Program-made: the position numbers and the translations under genes
Notes under the pieces: generated by a model
What the model was told of the DNA's origin: nothing
What the model saw: the letters and a program-made list of their open reading frames with translations, nothing else
Databases searched by the model: none
Assembly: GCF_007992195.1 (NCBI RefSeq)
Contig: NZ_BJZU01000073.1
Location: 1-64,000, forward strand
Length of the DNA: 64,000 nucleotides
Direction of reading: 5' to 3'
Source: Methylobacterium oxalidis
GTDB lineage: Bacteria; Pseudomonadota; Alphaproteobacteria; Rhizobiales; Beijerinckiaceae
Shown: piece after piece, positions 18,910 to 26,986 of the stretch
Numbering within the stretch: the first letter of the stretch is position 1
Layout of the letters: every line of letters begins with the position of its first letter

Positions 18910-19449
18910 ATGGACTGGTCGCAACTTGCCGGGCAGCTCGCCCAGATCGGTCTGCCGGCGCTCGGCACCCTGTTCGGCGGCCCGCTGGGCGGCACGGTCG
19001 GCGCCGTGGTGGGCAAGGGCGTTGCAGCTGCACTCGGCGTGCCTGCCACGCCCGAGGCGGTCTCCCAGGCCGTCGCCGCAGACCCAACCGGGTCGGCCGT
19101 GAAGCTCGCCGAGATCGAGGCCGAGACGAAGCGGCAAGACGCCTACCTCGCCGACCTCGCCGACGCCCGAAACATGCAGATCGCGCTCGTACAGACCCAC
19201 TCTTGGGTCCAGAACATGCCAGCGATCGTGACGCTGCTCATCTTCTCGGCCTGGATCGTCCTCTCGGTGGCGCTCTACTTCGTGCAGGCCGAAATCCCGG
19301 AGCGCGTCTACCAGCTGCTGAGCCAAGCTTACGGCGCAGCGAACCTCGCCCTCGGCACCGCCATCGCGTTCTGGCTGGGGTCCTCGCGCTCGAGTCAGGT
19401 CAAGGACAGCCAGATCACCGCGCTCTTGCCAGCTGCCACCCGGCGCTGA
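18910..19449 (+). CDS. Holin, three-transmembrane family
   Basis: A 179-residue membrane protein, one base after the endolysin stop. It has a Gly/Ala-rich N-terminal hydrophobic segment (LFGGPLGGTVGAVVGKGVAAALG). A charged helical centre (EIEAETKRQDAYLADLADARNMQ) and two strong transmembrane stretches (AIVTLLIFSAWIVLSVALYFV and AANLALGTAIAFWLG) follow. This matches the Holin_3TMP type. It would permeabilise the inner membrane to let the endolysin reach the cell wall. Confidence 0.8.
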   Translation: MDWSQLAGQLAQIGLPALGTLFGGPLGGTVGAVVGKGVAAALGVPATPEAVSQAVAADPTGSAVKLAEIEAETKRQDAYLADLADARNMQIALVQTHSWVQNMPAIVTLLIFSAWIVLSVALYFVQAEIPERVYQLLSQAYGAANLALGTAIAFWLGSSRSSQVKDSQITALLPAATRR

Positions 19450-19452
19450 GCC

Positions 19453-19794
19453 GTGACCGCGCTTGAGATCGCGGACCTCCTCAAGGACTATGGCCCTTGG
19501 GGGCTCTGCGGCCTGTTCGCTCTCGTCATTGTCGTCCTCGATCGGCGGCTCCAAGCCTGTCAGGACGCGCGCATCGCGGACGCGAAGGTCAGCGCCGCCG
19601 CGATGGAGCGGCAGACCAGCACGAACACCGAGACCGCTACGGCTCTGAACGCGATGCGCGAGGGGCAGACGGAGGTCATGCGCGTCGTCACGCTCCTGCA
19701 GCGCGACGTCGAGAACGACGACGAGCGGCTCCGTGAGAAGCTCGAAGGACTCGCGCGCGTGGTCGAGAACGTCTGCCGCCGAGGGGCGCAATGA
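19453..19794 (+). CDS. Single-pass membrane protein, spanin-like
   Basis: A 113-residue protein from a GTG start. One N-terminal transmembrane helix (GLCGLFALVIVVLDRR) is followed by a long charged coiled-coil region rich in Ala, Thr, Glu and Arg. The layout resembles inner-membrane spanins (Rz-like), which complete lysis by disrupting the outer membrane. The position after endolysin and holin supports this. The family is not certain, and no Rz1-like lipoprotein is visible. Confidence 0.55.
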   Translation: MTALEIADLLKDYGPWGLCGLFALVIVVLDRRLQACQDARIADAKVSAAAMERQTSTNTETATALNAMREGQTEVMRVVTLLQRDVENDDERLREKLEGLARVVENVCRRGAQ

Positions 19795-20060
19795 TCCGGA
19801 GGATCAGGATGCTGCTCGATCGGCTGTTCTCGTCGCGCTGCTCGCACGAGTCCGAGCGGCTTCAGCGAGCGGCACATCTCCACGCCATTTCGGCCCAGGC
19901 TGTCTCATCGGCCGCCCGCAAAACACGGCGCCGGGTCAGCGACATGAAGGTGACGGCCGACGCAGTGGAGCGACGAGCGCGCGAGCGGGGCGTGGTCTTG
20001 GCTGTCGAGGACGTCCTCCGCCTCAGAAGTTTCGGCGGTCCCGGTGATGGTGAGGGATGA
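19791..20060 (+). CDS. Small Arg-rich phage protein, unknown
   Basis: An 89-residue basic helical protein whose ATG overlaps the previous stop (ATGA); its own stop overlaps the next start by four bases. No signal or motif. It belongs to the lysis-side operon by coupling only. Confidence 0.55.
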   Translation: MIRRIRMLLDRLFSSRCSHESERLQRAAHLHAISAQAVSSAARKTRRRVSDMKVTADAVERRARERGVVLAVEDVLRLRSFGGPGDGEG

Positions 20061-20662
20061 CCGTGTTCGTGAACATCTACGCTGACAACCGACCCGAGAA
20101 CATCAAGAGCATCATTCTCTGGGCGGCCGCCCTCCTCTTCCTCGGCTACACCGTGATCAACGCCTTCGTGCCGAATGGCGAGATGGTCGTCTACGTGCGC
20201 ATCCTCGACGTGGCCGCCACGGCCGTCGCGCTCTGGATCTTCGCGAAGGACGCCTGGATCGGCGTGCTGCGGCCGGTGCCGAAGCCGCGCGACTTCCTGA
20301 TCGTGGGCATCTGGCTGAAGTTCCTCTCCGCCGAGCTGCTCGGCATCTACGCGCTGGTCTACCGGCTCGCCGGCACACCCGCCTGGTTCCTCAACAACGA
20401 GCTCCTGTCGCCCATCATTCTGATCTCGGTCATCGCGGTGGTGCTGCACGTCTGCACGCCTGGCACGATCGACGGCGTCGTGCCACGGAGGAACCAGTAC
20501 GCGCTCGCCATTGGTTTCGGGGCCGCAGTGCTAATCACTGGCTTCATGATTGCCAGCAAGCCGGACCTGCAGCCGTACCTCGAGCGCACCCGCCCCTACA
20601 TCGGCGATTGGTTCCGGACGGGCGAGATCCCGAGCGGCCCGCCGGACCCGCATGCGAGTTGA
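20057..20662 (+). CDS. Multi-pass membrane protein at the prophage right end
   Basis: A 201-residue protein with about four hydrophobic helices (SIILWAAALLFLGYTVINAFV, AATAVALWIFAKDAW, LSPIILISVIAVVLHV, ALAIGFGAAVLITGFMIA). The ATG overlaps the previous stop (ATGA). No family recognised. As the last coupled gene of the + strand prophage block it could be a superinfection-exclusion or second lysis membrane protein, but that is speculation. Confidence 0.6.
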   Translation: MTVFVNIYADNRPENIKSIILWAAALLFLGYTVINAFVPNGEMVVYVRILDVAATAVALWIFAKDAWIGVLRPVPKPRDFLIVGIWLKFLSAELLGIYALVYRLAGTPAWFLNNELLSPIILISVIAVVLHVCTPGTIDGVVPRRNQYALAIGFGAAVLITGFMIASKPDLQPYLERTRPYIGDWFRTGEIPSGPPDPHAS

Positions 20663-20726
20663 ACAAGCTGGCAGCATGACACTACGGACGGCGTCGCGCT
20701 CCTGAATGCAACCGGCAGAGCAAATC

Positions 20727-21026
20727 CTATTGGGGCGGTGGCCTGAGCGCTCTGAGCATCGCCCGCAAGTCCATGCCGGGCCGCTCGGCTTCCCAGCGCA
20801 CCAGTGGAGCGCCGCAGGCCGCCATCATTGCGCGCAAGTCCTCGACGCATCGCTCGGCCTCGGCAAGCGTCAGAAACCCGCAGCGCCAGTGCACGGAACC
20901 GGCCGCCGAGGCAGCCACGACTGCGAACCGCCCATCTGGATGGTCGACGATGCTGTAGGTCACTGTTCGCGCCATTTCCCCGATCGCACTGGCTTGCAAA
21001 GGACGGCTGCAACGCGAGGGTCGCAT
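20727..21026 (-). CDS. Small hypothetical protein next to the EcfG gene
   Basis: A protein of 99 residues from ATG 21026, which has an AGGGGA ribosome site seven bases upstream. A second ATG at 20975 (82 residues, beginning MARTVTYSIVDHPDGRFAVV) is the start I would expect from conserved proteins of this kind. The start is unresolved. The core is a short beta strand region followed by a helical segment (LAEAERCVEDLRAMMAACG). It may share regulatory DNA with the divergent sigma gene, whose promoter lies around its 5' end. Confidence 0.55.
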   Translation of the reverse strand: MRPSRCSRPLQASAIGEMARTVTYSIVDHPDGRFAVVAASAAGSVHWRCGFLTLAEAERCVEDLRAMMAACGAPLVRWEAERPGMDLRAMLRALRPPPQ

Positions 21027-21052
21027 GGAACGATCCCCTTTACAGCCTAGTT
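21027..21052 (+). promoter_or_regulatory. Near-consensus EcfG-type promoter for the sigma gene
   Basis: GGAAC at 21027-21031, a 17-base spacer and AGTT at 21049-21052, against the alphaproteobacterial general-stress consensus GGAAC-N16/17-CGTT. One -10 base differs. It is 46 bases upstream of the sigma-factor ATG at 21098, and points to autoregulation. Inference from pattern. Confidence 0.55.
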
Positions 21053-21097
21053 TGATGTTCACTGTACGGTCAGAGTGTTCGGCGTACGCCGCCGTGC

Positions 21098-21832
21098 ATG
21101 ACTATGAGAGAGAGCAGCAGGTTGAACGACATGCTGATACCAAGCGGGCTCGGTGCGCATCAGCCGGAGGTGCAGGACGCAACAGCTCCGGCTCTCCTGC
21201 CTACAGCCATCCTCGATCATCTCGGCTCTGAGCTGCAGGCGGCCTACGGCGCGCTGATGCAGGCCCAGCCGCCGCAGCACCTGCTCGACCTGATCGCACA
21301 GCTCGACAGCGCGCTGGCTACCCAGAGCGGGAACGCAGAAGCCTTCCGCGACGGCTTGGTTGCGGTGCTCCCCGATCTTCGGGGCTTTGCGATGTCGCTT
21401 GTCCCAGACGCGGCGCGCGCCGACGACCTCGTGCAGGAGACGGTGGTGCGGGCCTGGGCGGCCCAGGATCGCTTCCTTCCGGGCTCGAACTTGAAGGCCT
21501 GGCTGTTTACGATCCTGCGCAACCAGTTCTACAGCGAGTGCCGCAAGGGCAAGCGCGAGGTCGAGGACGCGGACGGCACGCTTGCCGGCCAGTTGATCGC
21601 ACCCGCCGCTCAGGAGCACGGCTCGGATCTGCGCACCATCTGGACGCACATCGCCAAACTGCCTGCCCCCATGCGTGAGGCGCTTCTGCTGGTGGGGGCC
21701 CAAGGCCTGACCTACGAGGCTGCGGCCGAGGTGATTGGCTGCCAAGTGGGGACAGTGAAGAGCCGGGTCAGCCGGGCACGCTCGCTTCTGACGAGCCTGC
21801 TCGGGACGCCCGCGACGCGGGCCTCCGCTTAG
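21098..21832 (+). CDS. ecfG: EcfG-family general-stress sigma factor with NepR-like N-terminal domain
   Basis: A 244-residue protein (alternative ATG at 21131 with a weak AGG site). Residues 80-235 form an ECF sigma factor of the EcfG type: region 2 with ARADDLVQETVVRAWA and LKAWLFTILRNQFYSECRKGKREVEDADG, region 4 with ALLLVGAQGLTYEAAAEVIG and GTVKSRVSRAR. Ahead of it, residues of about 37-72 (ILDHLGSELQAAYGAL then PPQHLLDLIAQLD) match the helical core of NepR, the anti-sigma factor that sequesters EcfG. A cis-acting NepR domain would make this sigma self-inhibited and dependent on PhyR-type release. The sigma call is firm. The NepR domain is my reading of the pattern. Confidence 0.85.
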   Translation: MTMRESSRLNDMLIPSGLGAHQPEVQDATAPALLPTAILDHLGSELQAAYGALMQAQPPQHLLDLIAQLDSALATQSGNAEAFRDGLVAVLPDLRGFAMSLVPDAARADDLVQETVVRAWAAQDRFLPGSNLKAWLFTILRNQFYSECRKGKREVEDADGTLAGQLIAPAAQEHGSDLRTIWTHIAKLPAPMREALLLVGAQGLTYEAAAEVIGCQVGTVKSRVSRARSLLTSLLGTPATRASA

Positions 21833-21895
21833 CTCGGGTGATCGGCAGTCTCGCCCTATCAGCAGCAAGCATCTGAAAACCTGCCTGAGGCAGAG

Positions 21896-21921
21896 GGGCT
21901 GCCAGCTGTAGCCGGCAGCCC
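21896..21921. terminator. Hairpin in the convergent gap after the sigma gene
   Basis: An 8-bp perfect stem, GGGCTGCC at 21896-21903 with GGCAGCCC at 21914-21921, between the convergent sigma gene (stop 21832) and DUF1236 gene (stop 21930). It has no T tract, so it is a weak or bidirectional terminator candidate. Confidence 0.4.
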
Positions 21922-21929
21922 GCTCGATC

Positions 21930-22277
21930 TCAGTCGATGGTGGTGATCACCCGGCGCGAGCCGGGATCGACGATGTAGGTGCCGCTGTCCGAGGAGAAGT
22001 AGCTGTAGCCCTTCAGGCGCGGGTTGCTGCTGACGATGGTCGAGGGCAGCTGCTGGAACTCAATGTCTGCCGGCACCGTCGAGCCGACAGTCACCCGCTC
22101 CTTGAGCTTGACGGGCTTGGCACGCTGCTCGGTGACGTACTTCTTGATGACCGTGCGCTGCTCGGGCGCGATCTCGACCGTGTCGGCGGTTCCGGTGGTC
22201 GTGGTGACAGTTGTCTGAGCGACGGCAGCCCCCGAGAGCAGGACCAGAGCAGCAGCGGCGGAGAGCATACGCTTCAT
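21930..22277 (-). CDS. DUF1236 secreted protein
   Basis: A 115-residue protein from ATG 22277, with AGGAGGAAC just upstream. A signal peptide (KRMLSAAAALVLLSGAAVAQ) is followed by a Thr-rich linker and a DUF1236 core with PVKLKERVTVGSTVP and a C-terminus reading SDSGTYIVDPGSRRVITTID. It is exported to the periplasm. Function of the family is unknown. The 45362 gene encodes a close relative. A perfect EcfG-type promoter (22334-22359) places it under the general stress response. Confidence 0.85.
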   Translation of the reverse strand: MKRMLSAAAALVLLSGAAVAQTTVTTTTGTADTVEIAPEQRTVIKKYVTEQRAKPVKLKERVTVGSTVPADIEFQQLPSTIVSSNPRLKGYSYFSSDSGTYIVDPGSRRVITTID

Positions 22278-22333
22278 CGAGTTCCTCCTGGTGATGTGAG
22301 GACCAAACTCACATCTCTGTGAACCGCCTCCCA

Positions 22334-22359
22334 AACGAGGATCTTGGCGGAAGCGTTCC
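22334..22359 (-). promoter_or_regulatory. EcfG-type promoter, perfect match
   Basis: On the minus strand GGAAC at 22359-22355, 17 bases, then CGTT at 22337-22334, matching GGAAC-N16/17-CGTT with no mismatch. The DUF1236 start codon is 57 bases downstream. It is likely to be recognised by the EcfG sigma factor encoded about 500 bases away. Confidence 0.75.
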
Positions 22360-23051
22360 ACTGCTCTGCCGTAGAGGCCATAGGGGTTCGACCCAGCGGG
22401 ATGCTTCATCAAGTCGGTGCGCGGCAGGCTTCGTGGCAACGCAATCGCGTCGGCTGCCGTTATCGGTGACCCGCTTCGAAGTTGGGGCGGATGAGCCCAC
22501 TCGGGGGTGGCGCATAACACCGAGAGCCGGCGGCCCTTTTTCCGAATTGGGGGCGCGGCCGGCCCCTTTTCGTGCACTCGTGCGGCGAAAGCCGCCATAC
22601 GCTGTCATCGCAGAAGCGCTACGTGCGCAAAATATGACTTCATCATCGTCGCGCACCGGCCAGCCACCATTGCCCACGCTGATCAAGTGCTGAGTTTCGG
22701 AGGAGGCGAGATCCATTCGCCGCCAGCACAGCTCGCCCTGGTGCATCCGACATCTGGTGCTCCACGGTCGAAGCGACGAAGGAGATAAGAGCAGCCGATC
22801 TGGTGGCTCCGAGAGTGGCTGCTCCGAGCTCAACCTCTGATTAGGTGCTCCGCGCCGTGCCTGACTGCCCTTGTGCGCGGCCGCAGATCCCCTCACACTG
22901 CCGAGGCCGGCAAGGTGATCCTTTCCCCGGACGCTGGCCTCGCCGGTCGGACAAAACTTGCGGGGGTGGCCGGCGCGACCAGCCACCCTCGTCCTCTCCA
23001 ATCCACACAGCCGTCCGCAAGCCATCGCAGCTCGCGAACGTGGCCTGGATC
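22360..23051. other. Gap with one relic, no intact gene seen
   Basis: I see no convincing intact gene in this stretch; the long antisense frame across 22309-23193 lacks domain character. It holds the ABC-ATPase relic at 22633-22725 and otherwise looks like eroded DNA. Confidence 0.5.
22633..22725 (+). pseudogene. C-terminal relic of an ABC transporter ATPase
   Basis: One frame reads YDFIIVAHRPATIAHADQV, then LSFGGGEI, which is the conserved H-loop region (VAHRPATI...AD.V....G.I) of exporter-type ABC ATPases such as those of type I secretion systems. The frame upstream lacks Walker or signature motifs, so only the last part survives. Since two RTX proteins lie in the window, a lost secretion locus is possible. 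Confidence 0.5.
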
Positions 23052-23213
23052 TCAGGTCACCAACCCGGCGACGAGGCTTGCCAGCCCCATGAGGCCCGCC
23101 AAACCCACGGCCGCGATTTTGGCAACCTGCGCCATGCCTGTGCTGCGGTTGTCGTTGCAGGGTCTGGGCAGTTCGCTCGGCCAGCGGAGCCACTTGCGCG
23201 AACGCGCCGGCAT
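23052..23213 (-). CDS. Possible small membrane protein
   Basis: A frame of 53 residues from ATG 23213, with a basic N-terminus (PARSRKWLRWPSELPRP) and one hydrophobic helix (AKIAAVGLAGLMGLASLVAG) at the C-terminus. It lies 85 bases downstream of the phospholipase-D gene on the same strand. No family recognised and the start is uncertain. Confidence 0.35.
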   Translation of the reverse strand: MPARSRKWLRWPSELPRPCNDNRSTGMAQVAKIAAVGLAGLMGLASLVAGLVT

Positions 23214-23297
23214 GACCTCGACTGGCCCCAGTGGCAGACTGTCAGACTGATGGCGGCACGACATGGCACTTCCCTGGCCGGCAACATCCCGAACAAC

Positions 23298-24797
23298 TTA
23301 GGCCTTCACATCCGCGCCGCGGAAGCTCCTGCGGAGTGCCCTCTGGCTGGCAGATGCGAACTTTGCAAGCTGGTTCACGATCGGCTCCGGTCGGTCCGGG
23401 TCAAGGATCCCATGCGCTGCGATGACCTCTTCCGCCGTGTTGAGCAGCGTCGGCTTAAGTGGGACGAGCGTTCGTCCGTTCGCAATACGTAGGCGGTCGA
23501 TCGCCCGGACGAGGGAGTCCTCTTCCAGCTCCACTCGCGCGAACTCGTCCTTCGCCACGTTTAGGTGCTCAGCCAGAAGGCGATGCCGGATCGAGCAGAT
23601 CGCAACCCGAAGCGCCTCGCGCTCGGTTTGGTCGTGAGGGTCCACAGCGAGATCGCATTCGGTGTCGAGCCCCATGGAGCGGTTGTTCATGTTCGCGGAG
23701 CCGATCTTCAGAAATTGATCGTCGACGATCATGATTTTGGCGTGAACGTAGATTGGTGTACCGCCCGCCGCGACCGGGTAGCAGATCCGGAAGTGGTGCC
23801 CACCGTTGATGCCACTCAGGCGTTCGATGATTCGGGCTCGGGCTGATCCCATCACCTCGTCCTCTAGCCAGCCCTCCGTGGATAGGGGGTTGATCACGAT
23901 CACTTCCGGGCCGCTCGTCTCACCGAGCCGATTCGCTAGGGCTTCGGCGATACGGTGTGACGCCAAGTATTGGCTCTCCACATAGATGAAACGGTGCGCC
24001 CTTGAGATCGCGGCGAGGGTCAGCGCCTCGATCTCGCGCACCGCCGGTTGGCCGTCGCGTTTCGGCTGAGTGCGGGCGATGCCGACGTTCACATCATGGA
24101 AGGTGGCCTGCAGAGTTTTGGGCCAGATCGTGTGCCGTTCTTGAAGGGGCGGCAACCTCTCGCCCGTCGCGCTCTCCCAGCGCTCTCGGGCAAGTTCAGC
24201 TAAGGATCGCGCCGCCTCGCCGTCCACCGCTGCCGTTGCATCATGCCATGGTGGCTGCGCGAATCCCCAAGGGCTGGCGCGGCGCAGGTCGTCGTCACGG
24301 TGTTCGGGCGTATCCCAGCGGCCGACTGTGAGGTCGATGCCACCGCAGAAGGCGAGGGCATCGTCGATCACGGCAATCTTCTGGTGATGGCATGCGCCGG
24401 CTGGATGCACGCTGTCGAGCCGCAGGTGGACACGCTTGTTGGTCATCCAGTTGAGTATGAACAGAGGGGTCGCGCCGCGCCCGAGCGCTTTCAGAACGCC
24501 AAGGTCCCACTTGAGCACGTGTACCTGCAAGTCCGGGCGACGCTGTACGAGCGTGCTGATGAACGAACCGAGCTTGTCTGGCCACCCATCCGGCTCGCCT
24601 TCAGGATCGAGCCGTACACGGGTGTCGAAATCCCATCCGATCAGCATGACCCGCTCACGAGCGAGCGTCATGGCCGCCTTGAGCTGGGCAAAGTAGTCGG
24701 CGGCGTCCACGATCAGGGCAAAGCGATCAGCATGGGCTCTGCGCCAGCACGTCCGCACCGGTTGAAGAAGGCTCTCTGTGGACGTCTGCTTTATCAC
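23298..24797 (-). CDS. Phospholipase D family protein (cardiolipin-synthase-like)
   Basis: A 499-residue protein with two HKD motifs, HHQKIAVID near residue 137 followed by FCGGID, and HAKIMIVDD near residue 352 followed by IGSANMNNRSMGLDTE. This gives the two half-sites of the PLD fold. The N-terminal RFALIVDAADYFAQLKAAM and VMLIGWDFDTR segments are typical of proteins that remodel or hydrolyse phospholipid headgroups. There is no obvious transmembrane part. It may act as a phosphatidyl transferase or as a phospholipase in envelope stress. Confidence 0.85.
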   Translation of the reverse strand: MIKQTSTESLLQPVRTCWRRAHADRFALIVDAADYFAQLKAAMTLARERVMLIGWDFDTRVRLDPEGEPDGWPDKLGSFISTLVQRRPDLQVHVLKWDLGVLKALGRGATPLFILNWMTNKRVHLRLDSVHPAGACHHQKIAVIDDALAFCGGIDLTVGRWDTPEHRDDDLRRASPWGFAQPPWHDATAAVDGEAARSLAELARERWESATGERLPPLQERHTIWPKTLQATFHDVNVGIARTQPKRDGQPAVREIEALTLAAISRAHRFIYVESQYLASHRIAEALANRLGETSGPEVIVINPLSTEGWLEDEVMGSARARIIERLSGINGGHHFRICYPVAAGGTPIYVHAKIMIVDDQFLKIGSANMNNRSMGLDTECDLAVDPHDQTEREALRVAICSIRHRLLAEHLNVAKDEFARVELEEDSLVRAIDRLRIANGRTLVPLKPTLLNTAEEVIAAHGILDPDRPEPIVNQLAKFASASQRALRRSFRGADVKA

Positions 24798-25117
24798 CGC
24801 TTCTCATGCCTGCTGCAGGCCCTGCGCCGAGCCTGGCTAGATCTGTCCTGGAACAATACTTTTACGGTGCCTCCTTCCGGAGGTGGCGACGCCGAAGATC
24901 ACCGGCCTGCCACGTCCGGCACGCCTCAGGCGATTTATAAGACCTTCATCACGCTACTCGCAGCGACCTGGGAGACAGTGAGGAGCCGGCGCAGGCAAAC
25001 TGCGCCCACATTCGGCCCCGTTGCAATCATCAGTCTGCAGCGGGTGTGAAGTGGGTATGACGATGCGGCACGCGAGCGCCGGTGTTCGAAGTCACGGCGA
25101 GGCGGCAGCACGGATGT

Positions 25118-25858
25118 TCACAGAGCGGCATCGTTGAAGCGATGAGGATCGACCTTCAGTCCGGCCGCGTCCGCTTGGCGGTCAGTGACAAAGGGTAAGC
25201 CGTAGTAGCTCATGCCTGGATCCCATGGCCCCTGGGTTCCGAGGAACGGGAAGGCCATTGTCTGCCCACCCGAAGCCGCGTGGCGGCTCACGAGCACAGC
25301 GCTCAGCCGACCATCCAGCGTAAAGATGGCATCGGTCACAATCCCGTAGCCATAGCCGGTCCGTAACCGAGCGTAGTCGCCGAGGATCTCGCTGAGACGG
25401 AATTCGCGCGGCAGAGTGTCGACACTCTCGCTTCCAGGGAAGAGCCCGAAGCGATGAGGATCTCGGCTCGGCGGATCAACCACAAGGCCGGACCTGTAGG
25501 GCGTCAGGTCAATGTTCTTCCAGGGAATGCGGTAGACGGCCTGAGGCAAATACACCGGCCCGCTGCTCTCAACGACCAATGCCGCCGCTCGTCCGTTTGC
25601 ATCGACAATGATGTCGCGCACCGTCCCGATCTGCTGGTCGGCATGTCGATCCGTAACCGGCTGCCCGAGGAGCAGCCGCGCCCGCCACCCTCTATAGAAC
25701 AGATCCGGTTCGAGCGGTTTGGCTTGAGTATCCGCCCCCTGCCTGGTCACCAGTGGGTTCGCGGCTCCGGGCTGGTCCTGCGCCAGTCCAGCGCAAACAG
25801 AAAAGCCATACAGCCCGAGAGCGGATGTCACGACTTTGGCTAGCTCTTGAAAACGCAT
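25118..25858 (-). CDS. Secreted PRC-barrel protein
   Basis: A 246-residue protein from ATG 25858 (site GAGG seven bases upstream). A signal-like N-terminus (FQELAKVVTSALGLYGFSVCAGLAQ) is followed by a PRC-barrel unit (RLLLGQPVTDRHADQQIGTVRDIIVDANGRAAALVVES), then a second half with similar strands (LSEILGDYARLRTGYGYGIVTDAIF). PRC-barrels bind RNA or act in photosynthetic or envelope contexts. Here export suggests a periplasmic role. The region upstream holds a partial EcfG site with CTTT instead of CGTT, which I do not count. Confidence 0.75.
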   Translation of the reverse strand: MRFQELAKVVTSALGLYGFSVCAGLAQDQPGAANPLVTRQGADTQAKPLEPDLFYRGWRARLLLGQPVTDRHADQQIGTVRDIIVDANGRAAALVVESSGPVYLPQAVYRIPWKNIDLTPYRSGLVVDPPSRDPHRFGLFPGSESVDTLPREFRLSEILGDYARLRTGYGYGIVTDAIFTLDGRLSAVLVSRHAASGGQTMAFPFLGTQGPWDPGMSYYGLPFVTDRQADAAGLKVDPHRFNDAAL

Positions 25859-26384
25859 CCGAACACCTCGCTGGGCGGGCTGCAGAAAGCCCGAGAACGC
25901 ATGAAATCCAAAGCGGAGATCTCTGGAGGCGTTCCGCCAGATCTGGCCAAAGTTGGTCCACTGGTGAACATAAGGCCTGTTCATCGGCGAAGGTGGCCGC
26001 GTCAGCGGCTCGCGCCGTGCCCTCCCGAACGAATCCAGGGGCCGACCGCTGCCCGAGCACTCTGCGTCCTATCGAAGCTGCGCCGCTTGCGTTTGCCATC
26101 CCAGATCATGACCGCCTGGCGACGTACCCGCACATTCCCGGCGAGGTCCTACTTGCCCACCACACAGGGAAGAGCCACTGCCTGGCCTCATACCCAACCG
26201 TTGGATCGCGGGGCTGCAAATCAACACCGAGCGCTGGGCCGAGCTGCAACGGCATGAACCAGATCGGGCGGCCGACACCACGCAAGATCCGACCGGAGCA
26301 GCGCGGCTTCGACAATCAGCAACCACCACCTGCACGCGAGCGCGCTGATCGAGCGTCCACGGCACAGCCGGACGGAGAGCGTGA
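25859..26384. other. Gap without a supported gene
   Basis: I see no convincing gene. Long frames here lack domains or good ribosome sites. Several phrases are suggestive of eroded coding DNA but I cannot assign them. Confidence 0.5.
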
Positions 26385-26618
26385 TCAAATCGAGGTCGCG
26401 TCGCGACGGTCGCCCAGCAGGCGCCGACCGGACGCAATCACCTGGATCGTCTGACGTTCCAAGCCGGCCTGCCGAGCCGTACGCTCGTAGATCCTCAGAC
26501 GATGAATCAGGCCTGTATCCGGCTCGGAGCCACGATTCAGGCAATCGCACACAGCCTGGGTGACGATGTCGCGCAAGCGGTTGGCACTGACATCGCGAAG
26601 CGCTGCATCGCTGCTCAT
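26385..26618 (-). CDS. Small hypothetical protein
   Basis: A 77-residue protein starting at ATG 26618 (GAGGAG eight bases before). It is helical, with RDVSANRLRDIVTQAVCDCLNRG and LIHRLRIYERTARQAGL. No family recognised. Regular codon use and a good ribosome site support it as real. Confidence 0.55.
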   Translation of the reverse strand: MSSDAALRDVSANRLRDIVTQAVCDCLNRGSEPDTGLIHRLRIYERTARQAGLERQTIQVIASGRRLLGDRRDATSI

Positions 26619-26767
26619 GAACCCACTCCTCGCATCAGCCGGCCGCCGCAGAGGCCGCACGGCAGCCGGACGAGTTGACTGGCCGGCGACGGTCTCGACG
26701 AAGTGGGCGCCCGGACCCCCTCTCTCCCCCAACCGGTCGCTCAAAGCGTGAGCGTTGCACACTCGCC

Positions 26768-26986
26768 TCACGCCCCACTCGCGGAGGCACGCGCGTCCTG
26801 TTCCACCTCGTCGGCGGCCGGCCGACGCTCTTCATCGCCTGCATGCGACTCGTGGCATTCGGCAGCCTCGGCATCTAAGGCCACCAGAAACTCTCGCCAC
26901 AGAGGACGGAGGTCGTAGGGGATCGCCTCGTCGAGCTTTGCTCGGAGCATCTGAACACGTGTTGCTCGCTCGTTCTGCGTCTGCAT
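26768..26986 (-). CDS. Small hypothetical protein, helical and acidic
   Basis: A 72-residue protein, helical N-terminus (ERATRVQMLRAKLDEAIP) and charged low-complexity C-terminus. An upstream ATG at 27004 is also in frame. No recognised family and no strong ribosome site. Confidence 0.45.
   Translation of the reverse strand: MQTQNERATRVQMLRAKLDEAIPYDLRPLWREFLVALDAEAAECHESHAGDEERRPAADEVEQDARASASGA

Noticed and set aside
22309-23193. Minus-strand frame of 294 codons in the gap after the DUF1236 gene
   Set aside because: Basic low-complexity composition, no domain, and it overlaps a perfect stress promoter and an ABC relic.
25910-25935. GGAAC-N17-CTTT before the PRC-barrel gene
   Set aside because: The -10 box lacks the conserved G; counted as not supported.
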